From assembly GCA_045576675.1 (NCBI GenBank), contig JAZNGX010000174.1:1-12677 (forward strand): a DNA stretch of 12,677 nucleotides. Reading direction: 5' to 3'. How positions within the stretch are numbered: position 1 is the first letter of the stretch; each line of letters begins with the position of its first letter. The position numbers were made by a program, and so were the translations under genes. Source of the DNA: JAZNGX01 sp045576675. Its GTDB lineage: Bacteria; Bacillota; Clostridia; Monoglobales; Firm-18. The notes beneath the pieces were generated by a model. That model was not told the DNA's origin and did not search any database. It was given only the letters and a program-made list of their open reading frames with translations. This document shows, one piece after another, positions 7,173 to 12,677 of this stretch.

Positions 7173-7233
7173 ACATACTTTCAAAGAAAAATCCACCGAC
7201 TTATTTCGACATATTTCTATTTTTTCGTGTGGT

Positions 7234-7674
7234 TTAAAAAACAAAATATAAAAGATAATAATAAATGCCTGCTAAAAAGCCTGAAACCAACCCGTAAACA
7301 ATTACAGGGCCTGCAACTGTAAACATTTTCGCGGCAAGCCCCAGAACAAGTCCTTCAGACTTTCCTTCCATTGCAGGAGAAACCATAGAATTTGAAAAGC
7401 CTGTTATCGGCACTATCGAGCCTGCACCTGCAACCTTGCCAAGCTTACTGTAAAGTCCCAGTGCTGTAAGGATACCACCCACACCAATAAGTATTATAGT
7501 AAGGACAGTTGCGGCATTTTGCTCAGACAAGCCGGATTTAATAAGCAGCTGCTTTATAAATTCGCCTGCCGTGCATATTCCGCCACCTATCACATAAGCC
7601 ATAGCAGTGTCTTTTACAATTGATGATTTTTTCATTTTTTTCGTAACATACTTTTTGTATTGCTCATTATCCAT
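7234..7674 (-). CDS. spoVAC: Stage V sporulation protein AC (SpoVAC)
   Basis: The 146-residue membrane protein matches SpoVAC along its length: AYVIGGGICTAGEFI (26-40), TALGLYSKLGKVAGAGSIVPITG (70-92 region), FSNSMVSPAMEGKSEG and the C-terminal AGPVIVYGLVSG. SpoVAC is a core part of the SpoVA channel. That channel moves dipicolinic acid into the forespore during sporulation and out during germination, in the inner spore membrane. AAAGGAGC precedes the ATG at 7674. In most spore formers spoVAC is followed at once by spoVAD and spoVAE. Here the next gene on the strand is the YpsA-like one, so the usual operon is split or the partners are elsewhere. Product confidence is high; whether this organism sporulates cannot be told from one gene. 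Confidence 0.93.
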   Translation of the reverse strand: MDNEQYKKYVTKKMKKSSIVKDTAMAYVIGGGICTAGEFIKQLLIKSGLSEQNAATVLTIILIGVGGILTALGLYSKLGKVAGAGSIVPITGFSNSMVSPAMEGKSEGLVLGLAAKMFTVAGPVIVYGLVSGFLAGIYYYLLYFVF

Positions 7675-7723
7675 ACAATCAGCTCCTTTTTAATAGTATT
7701 TATTATTACATTTTAAAATATTC

Positions 7724-7752
7724 TTGCATATTCTGAAAAAATATGCTATAAT
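7724..7752 (+). promoter_or_regulatory. Sigma-A promoter of the mgtC-like gene, with inverted repeat
   Basis: TTGCAT (7724-7729) and TGCTATAAT (-10 at 7747-7752, extended by TG at -15) have a 17-bp spacer. GCATAT (7726-7731) and ATATGC (7741-7746) form an inverted repeat between the two boxes. The ATATGC/GCATAT pair also occurs in the promoter at 6186-6214. Confidence 0.75.
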
Positions 7753-7775
7753 AATTTGATTAAGGAGAGATATGT

Positions 7776-8453
7776 ATGTCAACACTTAATCACATTTTAT
7801 TCAACATTATTGAAATACAATTCATCTGGCGTATAATTCTTGCCGGAGTGTGTGGTCTTGTAATAGGCTATGAACGAAAAAGCCGTGCGAAGGAAGCCGG
7901 AATACGAACCCATTTCGTTGTGTGCAGTGGTGCAGCTTTAATTATGATAATTTCAAAGTACGGATTCAACGATATGGCAAATAGCTATGACGGTGCAAGA
8001 ATTGCAGCACAGATTGTCAGTGGAGTCGGCTTTTTAGGTGCAGGAATAATTTTCGTGCAAAAGCGTACAGTAACAGGTCTTACAACGGCGGCAGGCATAT
8101 GGGCAACCTCAGGTATTGGTATGGCAATCGGCGGAGGTATGTTTTCTATCGGTCTGGCAGCAACAATTATTATTGTTACCGCACAGAATTTCCTTCATAA
8201 AAACATAGGCTTTTTAAAGACACCAAAGCTTCGTATTATGAAAATAAAAACCGATAACACAAACGGCTTTCAGCAATATGTTACAACGCTGCTCGGCTCA
8301 AGGCACATAGTGGTGCACGATGTCGGAATTATAAAGTCAGAAGCAGATGACCACGTGGCATACGAATTTGAAATTGAATTCCCGCCGCAAATTACTGAAG
8401 AAGAAATTATAAATATGTTCAATTGTGATTGTTCAATTAAACCTTTCAGATAA
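7776..8453 (+). CDS. MgtC/SapB-family membrane protein
   Basis: This 225-residue protein has the MgtC/SapB membrane domain in its first ~140 residues. The start is RIILAGVCGLVIGYERK (19-35) and AGIRTHFVVCSGAAL (41-55). The family core is QIVSGVGFLGAGIIF (79-93), followed by VTGLTTAAGIWATSGIGMAIG (99-119). About four or five membrane segments are visible. A soluble tail from about residue 150 fits the ACT-like C-terminal domain of many members. MgtC proteins help growth at low magnesium in pathogens and inhibit F-type ATPase in Salmonella, but the job of environmental homologues is uncertain. The ATG at 7776 lies eight bases after GGAG. The stop codon overlaps the start of the repeat element at 8452. 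Confidence 0.93.
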   Translation: MSTLNHILFNIIEIQFIWRIILAGVCGLVIGYERKSRAKEAGIRTHFVVCSGAALIMIISKYGFNDMANSYDGARIAAQIVSGVGFLGAGIIFVQKRTVTGLTTAAGIWATSGIGMAIGGGMFSIGLAATIIIVTAQNFLHKNIGFLKTPKLRIMKIKTDNTNGFQQYVTTLLGSRHIVVHDVGIIKSEADDHVAYEFEIEFPPQITEEEIINMFNCDCSIKPFR

Positions 8454-8725
8454 GCACACGGGAGTTGAACCCCGTATGCCTTAAACTTAAAAATTTGCAC
8501 ACTTTTAATTTGTCGTCCTCGTAAGGCGTCAGCCTGACTTCGTCCTCCGCATTAAAATTGCACTAAATTTTTCTGCGTTTAAGGTCGAAGAGTTTTAAAA
8601 GAGAAAATTTTTATATAAGACAAAGAAAATTCAAGAATAATACCGACGTATATTCACAGAATTTTCTGCAGTATTATTAAAAATTTGCCTTTTAAAACCA
8701 TACGTTGTTCGACTCTCGTGTGCTT
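8452..8725. repeat. MITE-like element with 27-bp imperfect terminal inverted repeats
   Basis: The first 27 bases (8452-8478) and the reverse complement of the last 27 (8699-8725) agree at 23 positions. The interior has nested pairings: TTTTAAT (8503-8509) with ATTAAAA (8551-8557), AATAATAC (8636-8643) with GTATTATT (8671-8678), and CAGAA/TTCTG inside that. TTAAAAATTTGC occurs twice as a direct repeat (8487-8498, 8677-8688), and CGTCCTC twice (8514-8520, 8541-8547). There is no open frame of substance. The left hairpin directly follows the mgtC stop and could cap its mRNA, though no T-run follows. The boundaries are mine and may be incomplete. Confidence 0.6.
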
Positions 8726-8810
8726 AACCGAAAGTAAGTAATCCGAATCCGCCCAAAACAGCGTAATTTCGGCATCTTTCAGTTTGTCATCTATGCAAGG
8801 CAAAAACGCA

Positions 8811-8830
8811 GGTAATCCTGACGGATTACC
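8811..8830. repeat. Perfect 8-bp stem hairpin
   Basis: GGTAATCC and GGATTACC pair around a TGAC loop. On the minus strand a short T-run follows three bases later, so it may be a weak terminator in that direction; on the plus strand only TTTT appears after a gap. Confidence 0.5.
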
Positions 8831-8842
8831 GAGTATTTTAAC

Positions 8843-8897
8843 GTGACAGAAGCAAAAATTAAGCATTGAAAATTGAGGTTCAGATAACTTCTGTCAC
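8843..8897 (+). promoter_or_regulatory. Stem-loop directly upstream of the rex ribosome binding site
   Basis: GTGACAGAAG (8843-8852) is perfectly complementary to CTTCTGTCAC (8888-8897), with a 35-base AT-rich loop. The stem ends three bases before AAGGAG (8901-8906). In mRNA it could affect ribosome access to rex; as DNA it could be an element end or an operator. Confidence 0.5.
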
Positions 8898-8916
8898 CCT
8901 AAGGAGTATCAAAGTT

Positions 8917-9561
8917 ATGTATAGTCGAAAAAATGTTTCGGCAGAGGTAATTAAAAGAATGCCAAGGTATTACAGATATTTAGGTGATTTAAAGAAAAAC
9001 GGCGTTGTCAGAATTTCATCAAAAACACTTGCAGAAAGTATGAACGTTACAGCCTCGCAGATAAGGCAGGACTTCAACTGCTTTGGTATGTTCGGTCAGC
9101 AGGGATATGGATATAACGTAGATGCACTTCAGCAGGCTGTCGGTGAGATACTTGACATAAACGGAGGGCACAAAACAATACTCATCGGTGCCGGCTACTT
9201 AGGCCACGCACTGGCTAACTATAAATCCTTTGAAAAACGAGGATTCCGCCTTATAGGCGTTTTTGACAACGACCCTGAAATCATAGGCACAAAATTAAAC
9301 GATATAGAAATTATGTCAATGGATATGATGGAAAGCTTTGTTGAAAAGCATAAGCCTGATATTGCTATCCTTGCAGTTCCAAAAGCAGCTGCAAAGGGTG
9401 TCGTTAAAAAAATCGTAAAATGCAATATAAAGGGCATCCTTAATTTCAGCTATACGGATATCGACGTGCCGGACGATGTGTGCATAGAAAACGTGCATCC
9501 GTCTGACAAGCTGATGACTTTATCATATAAAATGAAAACTAAAAGTGAAGAAAGGAAATAA
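8917..9561 (+). CDS. rex: Redox-sensing transcriptional repressor Rex
   Basis: The 214-residue protein is a typical Rex dimer subunit. An N-terminal winged helix (about 1-80) has RMPRYYRYLGDL (14-25) and the DNA-contact signature RQDFNCFGMFGQQGYGYNV (50-68). A Rossmann domain has GAGYLGHA (91-98) and VFDNDP (115-120), plus a C-terminal swap helix. Rex represses fermentation and NADH-reoxidation genes until NADH rises. I chose the ATG at 8917 because AAGGAG lies ten bases upstream and the length then equals the family norm. The frame is open upstream to a TTG at 8866, but that would run through the leader stem-loop. The thrC gene follows after four bases, so the two are probably cotranscribed. 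No clear Rex operator is visible in the window. Confidence 0.96.
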   Translation: MYSRKNVSAEVIKRMPRYYRYLGDLKKNGVVRISSKTLAESMNVTASQIRQDFNCFGMFGQQGYGYNVDALQQAVGEILDINGGHKTILIGAGYLGHALANYKSFEKRGFRLIGVFDNDPEIIGTKLNDIEIMSMDMMESFVEKHKPDIAILAVPKAAAKGVVKKIVKCNIKGILNFSYTDIDVPDDVCIENVHPSDKLMTLSYKMKTKSEERK

Positions 9562-9565
9562 TATT

Positions 9566-11062
9566 ATGCAATATAACAGTACAAGAAGTAAAGATTACAA
9601 TTGCTCTGCTGCTCAGGCAATAAAGCAGGGTCTTGCACCGGACGGCGGTTTGTTCGTTCCCGAAAGCTTCCCGGGTTTTTCTGTTGAGGAAATCGGTTCT
9701 TTCAAGGACCTTACCTATCAGCAGCGTGCAGTTAAAATTCTAAGCAGATTTTTAACAGACTTCACAGTTGGCGAAATAGAAGAATGTGTTAACCTTGCTT
9801 ATAACAAGGAAAGCTTTGCAACAGAAAGCATCACCCCTGTTTACAAGCTTAACAATCAGGTGTATTTCTTAGAGCTGTGGCACGGTGTAACCTGTGCTTT
9901 TAAGGACCTTGCACTGCAGATTTTGCCTCATCTTTTAACACGCTCTGTTAAAAAGACAGGCGATACACGTACATCAGTTATTCTTGTTGCAACCTCAGGT
10001 GACACAGGCAAGGCAGCTTTAGAAGGCTTTGCAGATGTTGAAGGCACAAAAATTGCAGTTTTCTATCCAATGGACGGCGTTTCTGATATTCAGAAGCTTC
10101 AGATGACAACTCAGTCAGGTGAAAACGTTATTGTAAGCGGCATCCACGGCAATTTTGACGATGCTCAGAATGGCGTTAAAAAGATTTTCACAGATAAAGA
10201 ATTCATTGCTGAGCTTGATAAACGCGGTTATGCTCTTTCATCAGCAAACTCAATTAACTGGGGACGTCTTGTTCCGCAGATTGTATATTATTTTTCTGCT
10301 TATGCCGATATGTTAAAGGGCAACGAAATCGAGCTTGGCGAAAAGGTCAACTTTGTTGTTCCGACAGGTAACTTCGGTGATATTTTAGCAGGATATTATG
10401 CAAAGCTTATGGGGCTTCCTGTAAACAAGCTTATCTGTGCATCAAACAAAAACAACGTTTTAACAGACTTCATAAAAACAGGTACTTATAACAAAAACAG
10501 AGAATTTTTCACAACAGATTCTCCGTCTATGGATATACTTATTTCAAGCAATCTTGAAAGATTTATCTATAATTTAAGTGGCAACAACAGCGAGCTTACT
10601 AAGGAATATATGGAAAGACTTGCAAAAACAGGTGAATACACTGTAAGCGATGAAATAAGAACAAAGCTTACCGAAATCCTATGGGGTGGCTGCTGCAATG
10701 ATGAAGACACTGCCGTTTCTATTAAAGATACATTTGAAAAATACGGCTATGTGATGGATACTCATACAGCAGTTGGTAAAAACGTTTGTGACAGCTACCT
10801 GTTTGAAACAGATGACAAAACAAAAACAGTTATCCTTTCAACAGCAAGCCCGTTTAAATTCAACAACTCTGTCATCTCTGCAATCAAGGGTGCTGAAGCA
10901 ATCGAAAACAAAACGGAGTTTGAGCTTTTGGATATGCTTGCGGAAATTTCAGGTCTTGTTATACCAAAAAGCCTGAACGAGCTTAAAAATAAAGAAGTCC
11001 GCTTCCCCGGTAAAATTGAAAAGGATAATATGAAGGACTTTGTTTCGGATTTTAATATGTAA
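9566..11062 (+). CDS. thrC: Threonine synthase
   Basis: This 498-residue PLP enzyme converts O-phosphohomoserine to threonine, the last step of threonine synthesis, in the cytoplasm. The N-terminus YNSTRSKDYNCSAAQAI and DGGLFVPE (26-33) is typical. CAFKDLALQ carries the PLP lysine (Lys113). ATSGDTGKAA (142-151) and GNFGD (268-272) hold the cofactor phosphate, and SSANSINWGRL (225-235) is also conserved. It belongs to the longer type with a C-terminal extension. AAAGGA precedes the ATG at 9566, which lies four bases after the rex stop. A GTG at 9545 in the same frame inside rex is less likely. No threonine riboswitch or attenuator is visible. The transcript ends at 11071-11121. Confidence 0.96.
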   Translation: MQYNSTRSKDYNCSAAQAIKQGLAPDGGLFVPESFPGFSVEEIGSFKDLTYQQRAVKILSRFLTDFTVGEIEECVNLAYNKESFATESITPVYKLNNQVYFLELWHGVTCAFKDLALQILPHLLTRSVKKTGDTRTSVILVATSGDTGKAALEGFADVEGTKIAVFYPMDGVSDIQKLQMTTQSGENVIVSGIHGNFDDAQNGVKKIFTDKEFIAELDKRGYALSSANSINWGRLVPQIVYYFSAYADMLKGNEIELGEKVNFVVPTGNFGDILAGYYAKLMGLPVNKLICASNKNNVLTDFIKTGTYNKNREFFTTDSPSMDILISSNLERFIYNLSGNNSELTKEYMERLAKTGEYTVSDEIRTKLTEILWGGCCNDEDTAVSIKDTFEKYGYVMDTHTAVGKNVCDSYLFETDDKTKTVILSTASPFKFNNSVISAIKGAEAIENKTEFELLDMLAEISGLVIPKSLNELKNKEVRFPGKIEKDNMKDFVSDFNM

Positions 11063-11070
11063 ATAAATAT

Positions 11071-11121
11071 AGACTGTGACAAAATAACAATTTCTTAACG
11101 TGATTTTGTTGCAGTCTTTTT
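11071..11121 (+). terminator. Intrinsic terminator after thrC
   Basis: AGACTGTGACAAAAT (11071-11085) pairs over 15 positions with 11103-11117, including two G-T wobbles, and a T-run follows to 11121. The 17-base loop is longer than usual. Confidence 0.8.
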
Positions 11122-11138
11122 GGTGAATGATATATAAT
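11109..11138 (+). promoter_or_regulatory. Possible promoter of the leucine-rich-repeat gene
   Basis: TTGCAG (11109-11114) and TATAAT (11133-11138) have an 18-bp spacer. The -35 box lies inside the thrC terminator stem. If used, the leader is about 100 nt and includes the palindromic repeat at 11160-11210. Confidence 0.4.
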
Positions 11139-11159
11139 TCAGTTCTTTGTTACGTTTTG

Positions 11160-11210
11160 CTCCACTGTGTAAGGGGAGCTGGCTCGCGGCAGCGAGACTG
11201 AGGGGTTGTA
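11160..11210. repeat. Probable dispersed palindromic repeat
   Basis: The stretch has the GTAAGGGGAGCTGGC ... GACTGAGGGGTTGT form that I recall as a frequent intergenic repeat in gut clostridial genomes. It has a small GC-rich hairpin (CTCGC 11183-11187 with GCGAG 11192-11196, loop GGCA). Its GC content stands out from the AT-rich surroundings. The family assignment rests on memory, not on a second copy in this window. Confidence 0.5.
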
Positions 11211-11247
11211 TTAAAAACTCACATTTTTTTATAAGGAGGAAATTATA

Positions 11248-12677
11248 ATGAAAAAATTACTAATGCTTGCAATAATAACGGTACTTATTATCCTGCCCAT
11301 AACTGCATTTTCTGCGTCAAGCGGCACCTGCGGCGATAATTTAACGTGGGTGTTTGATTCAGAGGGCACGCTGACTATCAGCGGCACAGGGGCTTATACA
11401 TCTAATTCATCCGCCCCATGGTATTCGTCGGGTGCAAGCATTAAAAAAGTTATAATAGAATATGGTGTTACTTCTATAGGTAATTATGCATTTTATGATT
11501 GCACCAGCCTGACAAGTGTAACAATACCTGACAGCGTAACAACTATTGGTGATAGTGCATTTGAAGATTGCACCAGCCTTACAAGTGTAACAATAGGTAA
11601 CAGCGTAACAACTATAGGTAATTATACATTTCGCGGTTGCACTGCTCTGGAAAAAATATATTGGAACGCTAAAAGCGTAACCGATTTTTCAGGCTATAAA
11701 GATGTTTTTGATAATGCAGGAACAAGCGGAAACGGTATAGAGGTAATATTTGGTGATAATGTTGAACACATACCGGCATATGCATTTGAAGATTGCACCG
11801 GTCTGACAAGTGTAACAATTCCAGACAGCGTAACAACTATAGGTAACTGGGCATTTGACTATTGCACCAGCCTTACAAGCATAAATGTTGATAATGATAA
11901 TTTATATTATTCTTCTGAAAATGGAGTATTGTTTAATAAATTAAAAACTCATCTAATAAAATATCCGATAGGTAATACAAAAACACATTATAATATCCCT
12001 CATTGTGTTACTTCTATTGGCAAGGATGCATTTGAATATTGCACCAGCCTGACAAGTGTAACAATCCCCGAAAGCGTAACAACTATTGGTGATTATGCAT
12101 TTTTCTATTGCACTGCTCTGGAAAAAATATATTGGAATGCTAAAAATGTAAGTGATTTTGAGCATTATAATTGTGTTTTTGATAATGCAGGAACAAACGG
12201 AAACGGTATAGAGGTAATATTTGGTGATAATGTTGAACACATACCGGCAAATGCATTTTTTGATTGCACTGGTCTGACAAGTGTAACAATAGGTAACAGC
12301 GTAACAACTATTGGTGATAGGTCATTTTACAATTGCACCAGGCTGACAAGTGTAACAATTCCAGACAGCGTAACAACTATTGGCAAGGATGCATTTAGAT
12401 ATTGTACTGGTCTGGAAAAAATATATTGGAACGCTAAAAGCGTGACCGATTTTTCAAGTAACAATTATGTTTTTTATAATGCAGGTACAAACGGAAACGG
12501 TATAGAGGTAATATTTGGCGACGAAGTTGAACACATACCGGCATATGCATTTTGTTGTTATGGGGACTATGCACCGAAATTAACAAGTGTAACAATAGGT
12601 AACAGCGTTACTTCTATTGGTGATGAGGCATTTAGATATTGCACTGCTTTGGAAAAAATATATTGGAACGCTAAAAG
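11248..12677 (+). CDS. Secreted BspA-type leucine-rich-repeat protein, 3' end cut by the window
   Basis: The frame from the ATG at 11248 is open to the right edge (476 codons and two bases) and has no stop in the window. A good GGAGGA site precedes it. Residues 1-24 are a signal peptide (Lys-Lys, hydrophobic core, cleavage near AFSA). Next comes a GTCGDNLTWVFDSEGTLTIS cap (26-45), then about 23-residue LRR_5 repeats of the type LTSVTIPDSVTTIGDSAF. Three copies plus a partial one of a 47-residue insert beginning LEKIYWNAK occur at residues 134, 291, 389 and 468. Such proteins are exported and often bind host or cell surfaces; anchor domains would lie beyond the window. The function is not known and could be adhesion or glycan-related. 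Confidence 0.88.
   Translation, partial: MKKLLMLAIITVLIILPITAFSASSGTCGDNLTWVFDSEGTLTISGTGAYTSNSSAPWYSSGASIKKVIIEYGVTSIGNYAFYDCTSLTSVTIPDSVTTIGDSAFEDCTSLTSVTIGNSVTTIGNYTFRGCTALEKIYWNAKSVTDFSGYKDVFDNAGTSGNGIEVIFGDNVEHIPAYAFEDCTGLTSVTIPDSVTTIGNWAFDYCTSLTSINVDNDNLYYSSENGVLFNKLKTHLIKYPIGNTKTHYNIPHCVTSIGKDAFEYCTSLTSVTIPESVTTIGDYAFFYCTALEKIYWNAKNVSDFEHYNCVFDNAGTNGNGIEVIFGDNVEHIPANAFFDCTGLTSVTIGNSVTTIGDRSFYNCTRLTSVTIPDSVTTIGKDAFRYCTGLEKIYWNAKSVTDFSSNNYVFYNAGTNGNGIEVIFGDEVEHIPAYAFCCYGDYAPKLTSVTIGNSVTSIGDEAFRYCTALEKIYWNAK
11647..11787 (+). repeat. 141-bp in-frame repeat module, copy 1
   Basis: This codes for a 47-residue unit LEKIYWNAKSV ... IEVIFGDNVEHIPAYAF. It has the same length as copies 2 and 3, and most differences lie in the centre, after DF. 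It sits between ordinary 23-residue leucine-rich repeats. Confidence 0.85.
12118..12258 (+). repeat. 141-bp in-frame repeat module, copy 2
   Basis: This module has the same 47-codon length as copy 1 and nearly the same DNA in its second half. The centre is changed to DFEHYNCVFDNAG, and AGTSGNG becomes AGTNGNG. Confidence 0.85.
12412..12552 (+). repeat. 141-bp in-frame repeat module, copy 3 (copy 4 starts at 12649)
   Basis: This is the third 47-codon unit, with centre DFSSNNYVFYNAG. A fourth copy begins at 12649 and is cut by the window edge. The spacing between copies falls from 471 to 294 to 237 bp because fewer 23-residue repeats lie between them. Confidence 0.85.

Larger units (their letters stand above)
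8726..8900. other. Gene-free leader region upstream of rex, with hairpins
   Basis: This stretch, together with the element before it, makes up the 463 bp without a convincing gene between mgtC and rex. It holds an 8-pair hairpin (GGTAATCC 8811-8818 with GGATTACC 8823-8830) and the rex leader stem-loop listed separately. I found no convincing sigma-A promoter for rex in it. Confidence 0.5.

Noticed and set aside
7700..7745. A possible sigma-G promoter for spoVAC (GCATA followed by CAAGAATA on the minus strand).
   Set aside because: The -10 has one base too many between CA and TA, and such AT-rich matches occur by chance.
8454..8479. A tRNA T-arm-like GGTTCAACTCCC on the minus strand, with a similar TTCGACT near 8709.
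   Set aside because: The stem does not pair with a seven-base loop and no acceptor or anticodon arm is present; it fits the inverted-repeat element better.
8654..8866. A 70-codon minus-strand open frame between mgtC and rex.
   Set aside because: It covers one arm of the repeat element and two hairpins, has no clear ribosome binding site, and resembles no family I know. It is probably a by-product of the repeat.
8866..8916. An upstream TTG start that would lengthen Rex by 17 residues.
   Set aside because: The added residues are not part of Rex, cross a perfect stem-loop, and lack a ribosome binding site, whereas the ATG at 8917 has one.
11464..12677. Regular DNA repeats that could suggest a CRISPR array.
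   Set aside because: The repeats stay in one open frame, encode leucine-rich repeats, vary in sequence and lack unique equal-length spacers.

Overview
The window looks like a piece of a low-GC, strictly anaerobic, probably spore-forming Firmicute of class Clostridia. The basis is A+T-rich DNA with strong Shine-Dalgarno sites (AAGGAG/GGAGG) and sigma-A promoters, a full-length pyruvate:ferredoxin oxidoreductase, the redox repressor Rex, the spore protein SpoVAC, and a BspA-type leucine-rich-repeat surface protein of the kind common in gut clostridia. Genus cannot be fixed from the sequence alone.

Left part (1-4630): a GDSL/SGNH esterase gene (minus strand) and a PFOR gene (plus strand) diverge from a 222-bp region holding a promoter for each. 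The PFOR promoter is a perfect TTGACA-17-TATAAT. Both genes run outward into the two arms of a perfect 98-bp inverted repeat (31-128 and 4480-4577), so they share the same 3' sequence. A strong two-way terminator at 4595-4627 separates PFOR from the next gene.

Middle part (4630-8453): a sodium-coupled NSS-family amino-acid transporter (minus) diverges from a small protein that I read as a distant member of the DUF1874/STIV-B116 family (plus), which includes viral ring nucleases. That small gene converges on a YpsA/DUF1273 SLOG-fold gene (minus) across a hairpin that overlaps both stop codons. Upstream of the YpsA-like gene lies an isolated spoVAC (minus), divergent from an mgtC/sapB-type membrane protein gene (plus).

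Right part (8454-12677): 463 bp without a convincing gene carry a MITE-like inverted-repeat element and further hairpins. Then come rex and thrC (threonine synthase), separated by 4 bp and probably one transcript ending in a terminator at 11071-11121. After a short leader containing what resembles a dispersed palindromic repeat, a secreted leucine-rich-repeat protein begins and runs off the right edge.

Most of this is ordinary housekeeping content. PFOR feeds acetyl-CoA and reduced ferredoxin to fermentation, Rex reads the NADH/NAD+ balance, and thrC makes threonine. The unusual parts are the repeats placed against stop codons, the DUF1874-like protein, and the nested repeats of the surface protein. 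I did not find a convincing new multi-gene system.
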